Source: Mesorhizobium sp. M1B.F.Ca.ET.045.04.1.1 (GTDB lineage: Bacteria; Pseudomonadota; Alphaproteobacteria; Rhizobiales; Rhizobiaceae). Taken from it: a DNA stretch of 64,000 bases. The first letter of the stretch is position 1. Each line of letters starts with the position of its first letter. Location of the stretch: NCBI RefSeq assembly GCF_003952465.1, contig NZ_CP034448.1, positions 372,001 through 436,000 on the forward strand, given 5' to 3'. Below, one piece after another: positions 52,974-63,345 of the stretch. The notes under the pieces are model-generated. The model had not been told where the DNA came from. It was given only the letters and a program-made list of their open reading frames with translations, and ran no database searches. Made by a program: the position numbers and the translations under genes.

Positions 52974-53584
52974 GATGACGCCATAGCCGCCGCCGTTGCT
53001 TGAAACGCTCCCTTTGTTGATGAAGTTTCCGGGCGTGGCCGAGGTCGCAAAGACGACGCCCCCAGCATGGTGTTCCGGTTTTCGACCGTGCCTCCGGCAA
53101 GAACGTGCACGGCAATCCGACTGCCCGCGATCAGCCCGTCGTTCTGGACGTTTGCCGCGCCACCTTCGATCACGACGCCCTTGCGCGAACCCTCGACCTT
53201 GCCGGTCAAACTCACATTGACCGTTCCGCCCGCGCGCAGCCAGACACCGTAAACCTCGTTGTCCGCGTCAAGGACCTTGACGGAGCCGTCCACATTGACC
53301 GTCCACGCGCCCAGTCCGGGAGACATGTAGGGCTGAATGGCGTGATTGCCTCCCGACTGCGTTGTGACGGAGCCTGTCTGCGTCACGTTGATGGTTCCCG
53401 TCGGGTCTACGATGGATGACACCGGGACGGTGCTTGCGGTCGAAATGGTAATCGTCTCGGCCTGGGTCTGGCTGGCCCATAGGCCGGCAGCAATTGCAAT
53501 CAAGGATGCAGAAGAGCAAAATAAACGACTTGCAAGAACCGAATTCTTCGCCAACCTTATTTTAGAATTTCCGAATAAATTCAT
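52970..53584 (-). CDS. Autotransporter, N-terminal part (signal peptide + passenger start), frameshifted
   Basis: The frame starts MNLFGNSKIRLAKNS after a GGGGGGA ribosome-binding site. It has a long signal peptide (residues about 20-45, ending SQTQAE) and beta-helix passenger repeats (GTINVTQTGSVTTQSGG, VYGVWLRAGGTVNVSLTGKVEGS, VVIEGGAANVQNDGLIAGS). Near GTVENRNTMLG the true passenger frame is lost and about 30 unrelated residues follow before the stop. Adding one G to the G5 tract (plus-strand C5 at 53059-53063) restores reading into the 50580-52973 frame with GGVVFATSATPGNF, giving one protein of about 1001 residues. Confidence 0.75.
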   Translation of the reverse strand: MNLFGNSKIRLAKNSVLASRLFCSSASLIAIAAGLWASQTQAETITISTASTVPVSSIVDPTGTINVTQTGSVTTQSGGNHAIQPYMSPGLGAWTVNVDGSVKVLDADNEVYGVWLRAGGTVNVSLTGKVEGSRKGVVIEGGAANVQNDGLIAGSRIAVHVLAGGTVENRNTMLGASSLRPRPRPETSSTKGAFQATAAAMASS

Positions 53585-53681
53585 GTAAATCCCCCCAAGC
53601 CTCAATGGGATATCGCATCGAGCTTCAGGGGCGTCAAGCCGGAGCTTTTCATCTTACACTTGAAGGGATTCGGCGTGAGAC

Positions 53682-53786
53682 TAAAGCGCGTCGCGATCTT
53701 TCAGATTCGCTCCGTGCGCATTAGGTATTGAATTTACACATGTCTTTGTCCCGAAACCGGTCCCACTTTCGGGAGACATGCTTTAG
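53682..53786 (+). repeat. Dispersed 106-bp double-hairpin repeat, copy 3
   Basis: It starts TAAAGCGCGTCGCGATC and ends AGACATGCTTTAG. It differs from copy 2 at a few positions (e.g. CCGTGCGCATTAGG for CCATGCGCTTTAGG). It lies upstream of the autotransporter start, so copies 2 and 3 bracket that gene in the same orientation. Confidence 0.85.
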
Positions 53787-53836
53787 CTGCGAACCGCGAT
53801 CTTCGAGCTGTCGGGGAAATGTCGGGCACGGCAGCA

Positions 53837-53883
53837 TTAAAAGCGCGTCACGGCGAAAATGTATTCAGGCGACACGCTTTAAG
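53837..53883 (+). repeat. Palindromic repeat of a second type
   Basis: TTAAAAGCGCGTCACGGC and the partner GACACGCTTTAAG form an imperfect stem around a 17-base loop. It has the same AAAGCG/CGCTTT ends as the 106-bp repeats and is probably a related short form. Confidence 0.45.
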
Positions 53884-53979
53884 TCACTCGTTCCAGGCTT
53901 TGCGGAACGCGCAGCTAAACCTGGAAGGGCGCAACTATTTTTTCGCACTCTACAACTTCGTTGTCGGAGAAGGACTGTT

Positions 53980-54055
<76 letters not shown>

Positions 54056-54219
54056 ACTCCCGGCAGTCGGCCGGCGCCGTTTCCGGCGAAGAGATCCGGC
54101 GCGGTTGGGAACCGCGCCGTCGTTTAGTGCTGGCGGCTTCTAGCGCCGCCTTCGGTCAAGATCAAGCCTTGAAAAGCCGCTTTTTCGTCACAGGCCAAAA
54201 TGGCCGGCAAACGATCAGA

Positions 54220-54615
54220 TCAGACCTCGTCCTCGTCGTCGCCGACGCCGATCATGTCGGAGACGTCGTCGTCCTCTTCCTCTTCATCGGCAAGGAAGGT
54301 GTCGTCGTCATCGTCGCCGAGATCGACATCATCCTCGTCGTCGCCGATATCGGGAAGATCGTCGCCGCCACCCTTGGCCTCGTCATCAGCCTCTTCGAGC
54401 GAGACGACCTCGGCACCTTCTTCCTCGTCGCCGTCGATTTCCTTGTCGGCGACCTCCTCATCCTCCTCGATGGCGGAGATCTTGCCTTCGTCGAAATAGG
54501 AGCGCGGATAGCTCTTGCCGGTATAGGGCGAGACGATCGGGTCCTTGTTCAGGTCGTAGAATTTCCGACCCGTTTCGGGGTCGATACGCTTCGTGCCAAG
54601 TTCAGCTTTTGCCAC
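54220..54615 (-). CDS. TIGR02300-family acidic protein
   Basis: A 131-residue protein of the conserved alphaproteobacterial family TIGR02300. The N-terminus is (V)AKAELGTKRIDPETGRKFYDLNKDPIVSPYTGKSYP, then a long acidic, low-complexity tail (residues about 60-131, nearly all Asp/Glu in blocks such as DLGDDDDDTF). I use GTG 54615, with GAGG 5 bases upstream; the longer ORF start is not family-like. It has no Cys, so no zinc ribbon. Function unknown. It is divergent from aroA, the usual Rhizobiales order. Confidence 0.83.
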   Translation of the reverse strand: MAKAELGTKRIDPETGRKFYDLNKDPIVSPYTGKSYPRSYFDEGKISAIEEDEEVADKEIDGDEEEGAEVVSLEEADDEAKGGGDDLPDIGDDEDDVDLGDDDDDTFLADEEEEDDDVSDMIGVGDDEDEV

Positions 54616-54728
54616 AGCAGGCCTCGTCAAAAAAAGAATGGTCCCCATAACCGCAGTTTTCCGCGCTGTCAAAGCCAAAAGACATGTCCTGAAAACCCGC
54701 TTTTTCAAAGGCCCGCGCGAGGGGATGA

Positions 54729-56168
<1,440 letters not shown>

Positions 56169-56210
56169 GGCGATGGATGGATTGGAGCCGAACTGAGATG
56201 TTGGCGGGAC

Positions 56211-56368
56211 AGCACCCCCTCTGTCCTACCGGACATCTCCCCCGCAAGGGGGGAGATCAGATGTCGCGCAGGCTTTCGCCAATCTCCGACGCTGGACGGA
56301 AGGCGCTGGCATAGGAACTGCCAATCTCCCCCTTGCGGGGGAGATGTCCGGCAGGACAGAGGGGGGTG
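56211..56368. repeat. Long inverted repeat between aroA and cmk
   Basis: The left arm (56211-56257, containing CTGTCCTACCGGACATCTCC) and right arm (56324-56368, containing GGAGATGTCCGGCAGGACAG) are near-perfect inverted copies of about 45 bases around a 66-base loop. Each arm has its own ATCTCCCCC...GGGGGAGAT hairpin. This is a well-known type of rhizobial intergenic palindrome and lies inside a presumed operon. Confidence 0.75.
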
Positions 56369-56425
56369 TGAAGGAACTCGGCGCTTGTCTTGCTCATCGT
56401 GCCCTTCGGTTGCGTCGCCCCGCTA

Positions 56426-57076
56426 ATGACCCAGACCTTCACCATCGCCATCGACGGCCCGGCCGGCGCGGGCAAGGGCACGCTGGCCCGGCGGCTCGCC
56501 GACCATTACCGGCTGAACCTGCTCGACACCGGCCTCACCTATCGCGCCGTTGCCCATAAGCTGCTCGAGCTCGGCCTGCCGCTCGACAATGTCTCCGCGG
56601 CTGAAACCGCGGCGCGTCAGGTCGACCTCTTGAACCTCGACCGCACGGTGCTTTCGGCGCATGCGGTAGGCGAGGCCGCCTCCAGGGTCGCGGTCATCCC
56701 CACCGTCCGGCGCATCCTGGTCGAAAAGCAGCGCGCGTTCGCCAAGGCGCCGCCGGGCGCGGTGCTCGACGGCCGCGACATCGGCACCGTCGTGTGCCCG
56801 GACGCCGACATCAAGCTCTATGTGACGGCAAGTGCCGCGGTGCGGGCGCAGCGCCGGCTGGCCGAAATTGAGAGCATGGGCGGCAGCGCCGATTTCGCCA
56901 CCATCCTCGCCGACATCGAGCGCCGCGACGAGCGCGACATGGGCCGCGCGGACTCGCCGCTCAAGCCGGCCGCCGACGCGCACTTGCTTGATACCAGCGA
57001 AATGGCTATAGAGGCCGCGTTTCTGGCGGCGATGACGATCATTGACGACGTCCTGGCCAAGAGAAGCAAGGCCTGA
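56426..57076 (+). CDS. cmk: Cytidylate kinase
   Basis: A 216-residue kinase converting CMP/dCMP to the diphosphate. The P-loop is [19 protein letters not shown] (7-25), the CMP-binding [12 protein letters not shown] follows, and [50 protein letters not shown] are the lid and substrate motifs. Start 56426 ([11 protein letters not shown]) is preferred to 56390. The slot between aroA and rpsA is the standard alphaproteobacterial location. Confidence 0.94.
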   Translation: MTQTFTIAIDGPAGAGKGTLARRLADHYRLNLLDTGLTYRAVAHKLLELGLPLDNVSAAETAARQVDLLNLDRTVLSAHAVGEAASRVAVIPTVRRILVEKQRAFAKAPPGAVLDGRDIGTVVCPDADIKLYVTASAAVRAQRRLAEIESMGGSADFATILADIERRDERDMGRADSPLKPAADAHLLDTSEMAIEAAFLAAMTIIDDVLAKRSKA

Positions 57077-57246
57077 TCCGGGTTTTCTCTCACGCTTGCG
57101 ATTGCCGAACGCGGGAAAAATACCCATATCGGGCACGAACCAGCCTGCCAGCATTCTCATGCGCCGGACTTGCCGCTCGAAAAGCGGCCGAGGGCTCTTC
57201 AGCCCGGAACGCCGGCAGGCTCACGCAACGCTAACCCACGGCGCCC

Positions 57247-57267
57247 GCTCCGCTACGAAAGCGGAGC
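57247..57267 (+). promoter_or_regulatory. rpsA leader hairpin
   Basis: GCTCCGCT and AGCGGAGC form an 8-bp stem with a 5-base loop, 15 bases before the rpsA ATG and just upstream of the CAGGAGA ribosome-binding site. It could serve translational control of rpsA; this is inference from position. Confidence 0.4.
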
Positions 57268-57282
57268 ACTCCAGGAGAAACA

Positions 57283-58980
57283 ATGTCAGTAGCTAATCCC
57301 ACTCGCGACGATTTCGCGAGCATGCTCGAAGAATCATTCACCGCCGGCCATTCCGGCGAGGGCCAGGTTGTCCGGGGCACGATCACCGCGATCGAAAAGG
57401 ACATGGCCATCATCGACGTCGGCCTCAAGGTCGAAGGCCGCGTGCCGCTGAAGGAATTCGGCGCCAAGGGCAAGGACTCCTCGCTCAAGGTCGGCGACAC
57501 CGTCGAAGTCTATGTCGAGCGCATCGAGAACGCGCTTGGCGAGGCCATGCTGTCGCGCGAGAAGGCCCGCCGCGAGGAGAGCTGGGTGCGCCTCGAAGAG
57601 AAGTTCACCAAGGGTGAGCGCGTCGAAGGCGTCATCTTCAACCAGGTCAAGGGCGGCTTCACCGTCGACCTCGACGGCGCCGTGGCGTTCCTGCCGCGCA
57701 GCCAGGTCGACATCCGTCCGATCCGCGACGTCTCGCCGCTGATGCACAACCCGCAGCCCTTCGAGATCCTCAAGATGGATCGCCGCCGCGGCAACATCGT
57801 GGTGTCGCGCCGTACCGTGCTCGAGGAGAGCCGCGCCGAACAGCGTTCGGAAATCGTGCAGAACCTCGAAGAGGGCCAGGTGGTCGAAGGCGTGGTCAAG
57901 AACATCACCGACTACGGCGCGTTCGTCGACCTCGGCGGCATCGACGGCCTGCTGCATGTCACCGACATGGCATGGCGCCGCGTCAACCATCCGACCGAGA
58001 TCCTCAACATCGGCCAGACGGTCAAGGTGCAGATCATCCGCATCAACCAGGAAACCCACCGTATCTCGCTCGGCATGAAGCAGCTCGAGTCGGATCCGTG
58101 GTCGGATATCGGCACCAAGTTCCCGATCGGCAAGAAGATCAAGGGCACCGTCACCAACATCACCGACTACGGCGCGTTCGTCGAGCTGGAGCCGGGCATC
58201 GAGGGCCTCATCCACGTTTCGGAAATGTCGTGGACGAAGAAGAACGTGCACCCCGGCAAGATCCTGTCGACGACGCAGGAAGTCGACGTGGTGGTGCTCG
58301 AGGTCGATCCGGCCAAGCGCCGCATCTCGCTCGGTCTCAAGCAGACGCTGGAGAACCCGTGGGAAGCGTTCGCGCGCAGCCATCCGGCCGGCAGCCAGGT
58401 CGAGGGCGAGGTCAAGAACAAGACCGAGTTCGGCCTGTTCATCGGCCTGGAAGGCGACGTGGACGGCATGGTGCACCTCTCCGACCTCGACTGGACCCGT
58501 CCGGGCGAGCAGGTCATCGAAGAGTACAATCGCGGCGACATGGTCAAGGCGCAGGTGCTCGACGTCGACATCGAGAAGGAGCGCATCTCGCTCGGCATCA
58601 AGCAGCTGGCCCGCGACACGGTCGGCGAGGCGGCGAGCAGTGGGGAACTCCGCAAGAACGCCGTCGTCACCTGCGAGGTCATCGCGGTCAAGGATGGCGG
58701 TCTGGAAGTGCGGCTGGTCGAGAGCGGCCTCGAGACCTTCATCAAGCGTTCGGACCTTTCCCGCGACCGCGACGAGCAGCGCCCCGAGCGCTTCACCGTC
58801 GGCCAGAAGGTCGATGCCCGCGTCATCGCCTTCGACAAGAAGACCCGCAAGCTGCAGGTCTCGATCAAGGCGCTGGAAATCGCCGAGGAGAAGGAAGCGG
58901 TTGCCCAGTACGGCTCGACCGACTCCGGCGCCTCGCTGGGCGACATCCTGGGCGCGGCGCTGAAGAAGCAGGGCAACTAG
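57283..58980 (+). CDS. rpsA: 30S ribosomal protein S1
   Basis: A 565-residue protein with six S1 (OB-fold) repeats: residues about 20-90, 108-172, 193-261, 279-347, 366-434 and 453-525, several with the ITDYGAFVDL/TNITDYGAFVELE signature. It binds mRNA on the 30S subunit and promotes initiation. Length is typical for Alphaproteobacteria. GGAG lies about 6 bases before the ATG. A strong terminator follows at 59059. Confidence 0.96.
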   Translation: MSVANPTRDDFASMLEESFTAGHSGEGQVVRGTITAIEKDMAIIDVGLKVEGRVPLKEFGAKGKDSSLKVGDTVEVYVERIENALGEAMLSREKARREESWVRLEEKFTKGERVEGVIFNQVKGGFTVDLDGAVAFLPRSQVDIRPIRDVSPLMHNPQPFEILKMDRRRGNIVVSRRTVLEESRAEQRSEIVQNLEEGQVVEGVVKNITDYGAFVDLGGIDGLLHVTDMAWRRVNHPTEILNIGQTVKVQIIRINQETHRISLGMKQLESDPWSDIGTKFPIGKKIKGTVTNITDYGAFVELEPGIEGLIHVSEMSWTKKNVHPGKILSTTQEVDVVVLEVDPAKRRISLGLKQTLENPWEAFARSHPAGSQVEGEVKNKTEFGLFIGLEGDVDGMVHLSDLDWTRPGEQVIEEYNRGDMVKAQVLDVDIEKERISLGIKQLARDTVGEAASSGELRKNAVVTCEVIAVKDGGLEVRLVESGLETFIKRSDLSRDRDEQRPERFTVGQKVDARVIAFDKKTRKLQVSIKALEIAEEKEAVAQYGSTDSGASLGDILGAALKKQGN

Positions 58981-59029
58981 AGCATTCCAGGAAAACCGCG
59001 TAGCGGTTTTTCCGTCCGGAATTGCGTAG
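58981..59029 (+). repeat. Dispersed intergenic repeat after rpsA
   Basis: AGCATTCCAGGAAAACCGCG followed by TAGCGGTTTTTCCGTCCGGAATTGCG forms an imperfect palindrome (AAAACCGC/GCGGTTTT; CATTCC/GGAATTG). Degenerate relatives lie at 16399-16466 and around 20358-20393 (AAAACCGTTACAG; GGAATTGGTTTTG). Confidence 0.5.
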
Positions 59030-59058
59030 GCCCTCCTTCGCCAGGAACCAAACAAAAA

Positions 59059-59087
59059 CCCCGCCGGAGCGATCCGGCGGGGTTTTT
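59059..59087. terminator. Rho-independent terminator of rpsA (bidirectional)
   Basis: CCCCGCCGGA and TCCGGCGGGG form a 10-bp stem with loop GCGA, followed by TTTTT on the plus strand and preceded by AAAAA, which gives a T tract for the minus strand. It can end both rpsA and the convergent SDR gene. Confidence 0.92.
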
Positions 59088-59109
59088 CATTGCACTTTGA
59101 TCTGTGAGG

Positions 59110-59817
59110 TCAGGCCCGGCCGTAAAGCGGCACCAGCGTGCCGCTCATCGCCTGGTTGGCGGGCGAGGCAAGATAGGCGATCGCCTCGGCGGCGGCTTCG
59201 AGGCTCACCCATTTGGTGAAATCGGCGTCTGGCATGTCGGCGCGGTTGGCCGGCGTGTCGAGCGTCGAGGGCCCCACCGCGTTGACGAGGATGCCCTTGT
59301 GCTTCAGCTCCTCGGCCATTGCCTGCGTGATCGCGGCAACCGCCGCCTTCGAGGCGGCATAGGCGACCATGCCGGACCCGCGCCTGGGATCGATCCCGGC
59401 GCGCGCGGTGACGTTGACGATACGGCCGGCCGTGCCCGACGCCAGCATCGAGCGCACCGCGGCGCGGCTGCAAAGGAAGGCGGTGCGGGCATTGGTGTCC
59501 ATCATCTCGGCAAAGGACGCCGATTCGATCTTTTCCACCGGCGCCATGGTGAACCCGCCGGCGAGGTGGATCGAAGCCCAAAGCTCCGGAAGCTGATGAT
59601 AGAAGGCCTCGACCTTGGCGGAGTCCGAGAGGTCGACATTGTGCGCCAAGTGGACGCTGGCGTGGGCCGCGTAAGGAAAGTGCGGCGGAGCCGCGGCGTG
59701 GGCATTGGGCACATGGCAGATCGCCCCCTGCTCCAGCAATCTGCCGACAACCGCGCCGCCGAGCGCCCCAGTGCCGCCCGTCACCACGACATGCCTGCCG
59801 TTAAGCGTTTCCGTCAT
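59110..59817 (-). CDS. Short-chain dehydrogenase/reductase
   Basis: A 235-residue classical SDR. The cofactor motif is VVVTGGTGALGGAVVGRLL (TGxxxGxG), the catalytic Tyr-Lys pair is in YAASKAAV with a preceding VTARAG segment, and the C-terminus has ASPANQAMSGTLVPLYG. The NAD(P)(H) substrate is unknown. It is convergent with rpsA and separated from the TPP-enzyme gene by about 230 bases. Confidence 0.85.
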   Translation of the reverse strand: MTETLNGRHVVVTGGTGALGGAVVGRLLEQGAICHVPNAHAAAPPHFPYAAHASVHLAHNVDLSDSAKVEAFYHQLPELWASIHLAGGFTMAPVEKIESASFAEMMDTNARTAFLCSRAAVRSMLASGTAGRIVNVTARAGIDPRRGSGMVAYAASKAAVAAITQAMAEELKHKGILVNAVGPSTLDTPANRADMPDADFTKWVSLEAAAEAIAYLASPANQAMSGTLVPLYGRA

Positions 59818-60046
59818 ATTTCGACTGCTCCTGTCGTATTCTTATGGTTATGCCGCCCCAGTTTCGAACGTCGCGCCTTTCGCGCTGTCACTCAATTGAA
59901 ATATCGACATGGCTGGCGCAGCGTCTTTGCATGTGTCAGGCCGTCGCGGAAGATCTTGTCGCCGCGTCTGGATTCGACCGGATCTTGTTCTGCGGAGCCG
60001 GCGCGGCAATTGGAGCGCCGGCAAATGCTCGCAGGCGCCAACGCCT

Positions 60047-61627
60047 TCAGTCGACCGTGATTTCGACAAGGCGCGGCTTGCCGGCCGCCCGCGCGCGCTT
60101 CAGCGCCTCGGCGAGGCTGCCGACCCCGGTCAGCCGTTCGGCCTCAATACCATAGGCCTCGGCGAGCTTGCAGAAATCCGGCGGCGCCGGCGACACGCCG
60201 ACCGGCTCGACGCCGACATCGAGCATCGAGGTCTCGATCTCGCGATAGCCGCGGTTGTTCCAGACGACGAAGATCACCGGAGCCCCGGCGTCGAGCGCGG
60301 CGCCCAGCTCCGGCAAGGTGAACTGGAAGCCGCCGTCGCCGGTGAGACACACGACGGGCGCTTCGGGCACGGCAAGGGCGGCGCCGATCGCCGCCGGCGG
60401 GCCATAGCCCAGCGCGCCGAACCCGGTCGCCGCATTGAACCAGCCGCCCGGACGGTCATGATCGTAATAGAGATTTGCGGCATAGATCGGCTGGGTCGAG
60501 TCGCCGACGATAATGGCGCCGGGCAGCGTGTCGCGGATCGCCTCCACCGCGCGCACCTGCGCCACATATTCAGGTCTCAGCTCGGCCAGCGCTGCCTCTC
60601 GACCCGCTGCCGCGCGGACCTCGCCGTCTTTCGCGGCGACATGAGCAGGGCCGAGATCAGCCAGCAAAGCACCAAGCGCCGCGGCGCAATCCGACTGGAT
60701 CGCAACGGTGACAGGACGACGGGCGAGCTGATCGGCGCCGATGTCGATGCGGATGAGGTTCGGCGGCAGCACGAAGCCGCCGTCGCCATAGCCGTCATAG
60801 TCGGTCGGGCCGAATTCGGTGCCGGCGGCGATCACCAGATCGGCGTCCGCCATCAGCGCGCGCACGGCCTTCAGGCTGGGGCTTGCCGGCACGCAGAGCG
60901 GATGGGCATGCAGCAGGCCGCGCGCATTGGCGGTTTCGACGACCGGCGCGCCCAACGCTTCGGCGAAGCGCGTCAGCGCCGTATCCGCCCTCTTGGCGCC
61001 GCCGCCGGCCAGGATCAGTGGACGGCGAGCCGTCCTGATCAACCGCACAGCATCGGCGATCGCCGCCGCTGCCGGAGCGGGCGGCGCAGCATTGCCAAGC
61101 ACGGCCGCAATGCCGTCGGCGGGCTTCACCATGACGTCGGTCGGGATCTCGATATGGACCGGACCAGGGCGCGACGAGGAGAAAACGGCGAAGGCGCGGG
61201 CGAGCGCGCCGGGCAGTTGCCCGGCCTCGGTGACGCGCTCGGAGAACAGCGCCATCTTCTCCATCATGCCGCGCTGATCGGGCAGTTCATGCAGGAAGCC
61301 AAGCCCCTTGCCGAGTGTGTCGGTGGCGTTAACGCCGGAGATCACCAGCATCGGGACCGAATCGGCGCGCGCCTGACCCATGGCGGTGATGGTATTGGTC
61401 AGCCCCGGCCCGGTGATGACGAAGGCGACGCCCGGCCGGCCGCCGGCGCGCGCATAGCCGTCGGCCATGAAGCCGGCGCCCTGTTCGTGGCGCGGCGTGA
61501 CGTGGCGGATCTTCGAGCGCGCCAGACCGCGATAGAGCTCGACGGTGTGCACGCCCGGAATGCCGAAAACGGTGTCGACGCCATGCGCCTCGAGCAAGGT
61601 GATGAGCGCTTCGCCGACGGTTGTCAT
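60047..61627 (-). CDS. Thiamine-pyrophosphate enzyme, probable 5-guanidino-2-oxopentanoate decarboxylase (AruI-like)
   Basis: A 526-residue acetolactate-synthase-fold enzyme. VFGIPGVHTVELYRGLARSKIRHVTPRHEQGAGFMADGYAR has the catalytic Glu region, and the TPP/Mg motif is VCLTGDGGFQFTLPELGAALDAGAPVIFVVWNNRGY (GDG...NN). It is shorter than acetolactate synthase. Neighbours are a TetR regulator (4-base overlap), dimethylargininase and a polar amino-acid ABC ATPase. This context favours 2-ketoarginine decarboxylase of the arginine transaminase pathway. Other 2-oxo-acid decarboxylases remain possible. Confidence 0.75.
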   Translation of the reverse strand: MTTVGEALITLLEAHGVDTVFGIPGVHTVELYRGLARSKIRHVTPRHEQGAGFMADGYARAGGRPGVAFVITGPGLTNTITAMGQARADSVPMLVISGVNATDTLGKGLGFLHELPDQRGMMEKMALFSERVTEAGQLPGALARAFAVFSSSRPGPVHIEIPTDVMVKPADGIAAVLGNAAPPAPAAAAIADAVRLIRTARRPLILAGGGAKRADTALTRFAEALGAPVVETANARGLLHAHPLCVPASPSLKAVRALMADADLVIAAGTEFGPTDYDGYGDGGFVLPPNLIRIDIGADQLARRPVTVAIQSDCAAALGALLADLGPAHVAAKDGEVRAAAGREAALAELRPEYVAQVRAVEAIRDTLPGAIIVGDSTQPIYAANLYYDHDRPGGWFNAATGFGALGYGPPAAIGAALAVPEAPVVCLTGDGGFQFTLPELGAALDAGAPVIFVVWNNRGYREIETSMLDVGVEPVGVSPAPPDFCKLAEAYGIEAERLTGVGSLAEALKRARAAGKPRLVEITVD

Positions 61628-62265
61628 TGGTTTTCTCCCTTTTCCGGCGCGAGGCCGAGCTCGGCCTCGACAGCCTTGATCCCAATCGCCGCCAATTCGC
61701 CGGGCGAGAACATCTCGCCCGCCAGGCAGCCTTCGATCCAGAGCCCGTCGATGATCGCGTTGATGGCGATGGCATGGTGGCGCAGCTCATTTGCGTCCGG
61801 CTTGCGCCGTTGGGCGGCGAGCACTTCGGCCACAACCGCTTCCACCTCGTTGCGAAAGCCGAGGTAGCCTTCGCGGTGGGCATGGGCCAGGGTCGGATCT
61901 GCACTGGCGCGGCCGAGGAAGGTTGCCCAGAGCGAAAACACCCGCGCGTCGATGATCGGCGCGTTGAGGTTGGCGGTGACGAAAGCCGCAAGGCGTTGGC
62001 GCGGCGTGGCGTTTTCCATGACCAATGCCGCTTTCGCCTGCTCGGTCATGCGGCCGACCAGCGCTGTATAGGCTTCCTGCAGCAATTCTTCCTTGCCGGG
62101 GAAATAGTGCCGGATCAGCCCGGCGGTGACGCCGGCACGCAATGCGATGGTGCGCAAGGTGGCGCCCTGCAGGCCATATTCCGCCACGCAGTCCAGGGTC
62201 GCCTCGATCAGATCCTGCCGCCGCCGCTCCTCGCCCTCGCGACGGAACTTGCGGCGCGCATTCAT
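61624..62265 (-). CDS. TetR-family regulator (BetI-like)
   Basis: A 213-residue regulator. The N-terminal helix-turn-helix is RRQDLIEATLDCVAEYGLQGATLRTIALRAGVTAGLIRHYFPGKEELL. The C-terminal ligand domain has NAPIIDARVFSLWATFLGRASADP and AINAIIDGLWIEGCLAGEMFSPGELA, as in BetI-type members. ATG 62265 overlaps the dimethylargininase stop (ATGA), so it is translationally coupled. It overlaps the TPP-enzyme gene start by 4 bases and probably controls the three-gene operon. Confidence 0.86.
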   Translation of the reverse strand: MNARRKFRREGEERRRQDLIEATLDCVAEYGLQGATLRTIALRAGVTAGLIRHYFPGKEELLQEAYTALVGRMTEQAKAALVMENATPRQRLAAFVTANLNAPIIDARVFSLWATFLGRASADPTLAHAHREGYLGFRNEVEAVVAEVLAAQRRKPDANELRHHAIAINAIIDGLWIEGCLAGEMFSPGELAAIGIKAVEAELGLAPEKGENQ

Positions 62266-63134
62266 TGGCGCAGGATCGGCCGCGTCAGGCATGTCGGCCC
62301 GCCTTCGCAAGCGATGCAGAGCGCATCCGCCTCGAAGATTTCAACCGTGCAGCCGGCGGCTTCCATCGCCGCTTTGGTCTTGGGAAAGCCCGCAACGGCA
62401 ATCACCTTGAGCGGGCTGGTCGGCAATACGTTCAGGCTGAGGCCGTTGGAAGCGGCGAACTCTTCGGCGTCGCCTTCGACCAGCCGGATGCCTCGCGCCT
62501 TCAGCATCTGATAAAACGGGGCCGGCAAAAGCGGTGAATAGACCAGCGCGAGGTCGTCGGCCAGCGGGCTGATCACCGACATCAGGTGCAGGCATGCCTC
62601 TTCGCCCTGCCACAGCGGCAGGTCGAAGCCGTAGACGGAAATGCCCAGCGGCGTCAGCAGGTTGGAAACCTGCTGGATGCCTTCCTGGTTGGAGCGGACA
62701 CCGCGCCCGATCGCCAGCGTGCGGGCATCCACCCATACACAATCACCGCCTTCGACCTGGCCAGGAGCCTCGACGCGGCCGAGGATCGGAATGCCCAGTC
62801 TTCTGTAGGTTTCCTCATGCAGCGAGGGCTCCCCGGCGCGCAACGGCTTGCCCATGGACAGGATCAGCGCGCCGCGGTCGGTCATCAGCGACGGGTCGTG
62901 CGTGAACACTGAATCCGAAAGGCCGTCGGCCTTGTCCTCGATCCATTCGATTTCGGCGCCGGAAGCCAGTACCAGTTCGGCAAGGACCGCGTGTTGCGAG
63001 GCAGCTTTGGCCGGGTTGAACCCCGGGCCATAATGCCAGGCAACTCTGTTGGCGTCGCGCATGGCGTTGGCCGCCGACCGCATCAGCACGCGCCGCAGCG
63101 GCGCCGCCATGGACTGTGATCCGAAAGCGCTCAT
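62262..63134 (-). CDS. Dimethylarginine dimethylaminohydrolase-like amidinohydrolase
   Basis: A 290-residue member of the guanidino-modifying superfamily. The substrate loop DSVFTHDPSLMTDRGALILSMGKPLRAGE, the Glu/Asp pair in GQVEGGDCVWVD, the catalytic His in LWQGEEACLHLMSVIS and the nucleophile Cys in EGGPTCLTRP near the C-terminus are intact. It would hydrolyse methylated arginine (or a related guanidine) to citrulline and an amine. AAAAGGG lies 6 bases before the ATG. It heads an operon with TetR and TPP-enzyme genes. Confidence 0.87.
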   Translation of the reverse strand: MSAFGSQSMAAPLRRVLMRSAANAMRDANRVAWHYGPGFNPAKAASQHAVLAELVLASGAEIEWIEDKADGLSDSVFTHDPSLMTDRGALILSMGKPLRAGEPSLHEETYRRLGIPILGRVEAPGQVEGGDCVWVDARTLAIGRGVRSNQEGIQQVSNLLTPLGISVYGFDLPLWQGEEACLHLMSVISPLADDLALVYSPLLPAPFYQMLKARGIRLVEGDAEEFAASNGLSLNVLPTSPLKVIAVAGFPKTKAAMEAAGCTVEIFEADALCIACEGGPTCLTRPILRQ

Positions 63135-63345
63135 CGATGCCCTTTTAAGCTGAAAAAAATCGAAAAAATTTCACGAGAGGCTATTTATACACTTGCGCAA
63201 CAAGCCCGCAAGTGCCGTAATGAGCAGGATTGACGGGCTCGCGCGGTCGGGTCCATGCTGAAGTCTGACGCGGGACAGTACAGCGTATGTTGATTAGCCG
63301 GATGGACGTTCGACGAACTGCCGTCGCCCCTACAGAGGTCACCCG

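Larger units (their letters stand above)
53585..53979. other. Non-coding region between autotransporter and tRNA-Ala
   Basis: These 395 bases contain no credible gene. They hold copy 3 of the 106-bp repeat (53682-53786), a second palindromic repeat (53837-53883), and otherwise unassigned sequence that probably includes the autotransporter promoter next to 53584. Confidence 0.55.

Noticed and set aside
53059..53063. Claiming phase variation of the autotransporter as established
   Set aside because: A five-base tract is short for efficient slippage; sequencing error or a fixed mutation is as likely. Kept only as a possibility.
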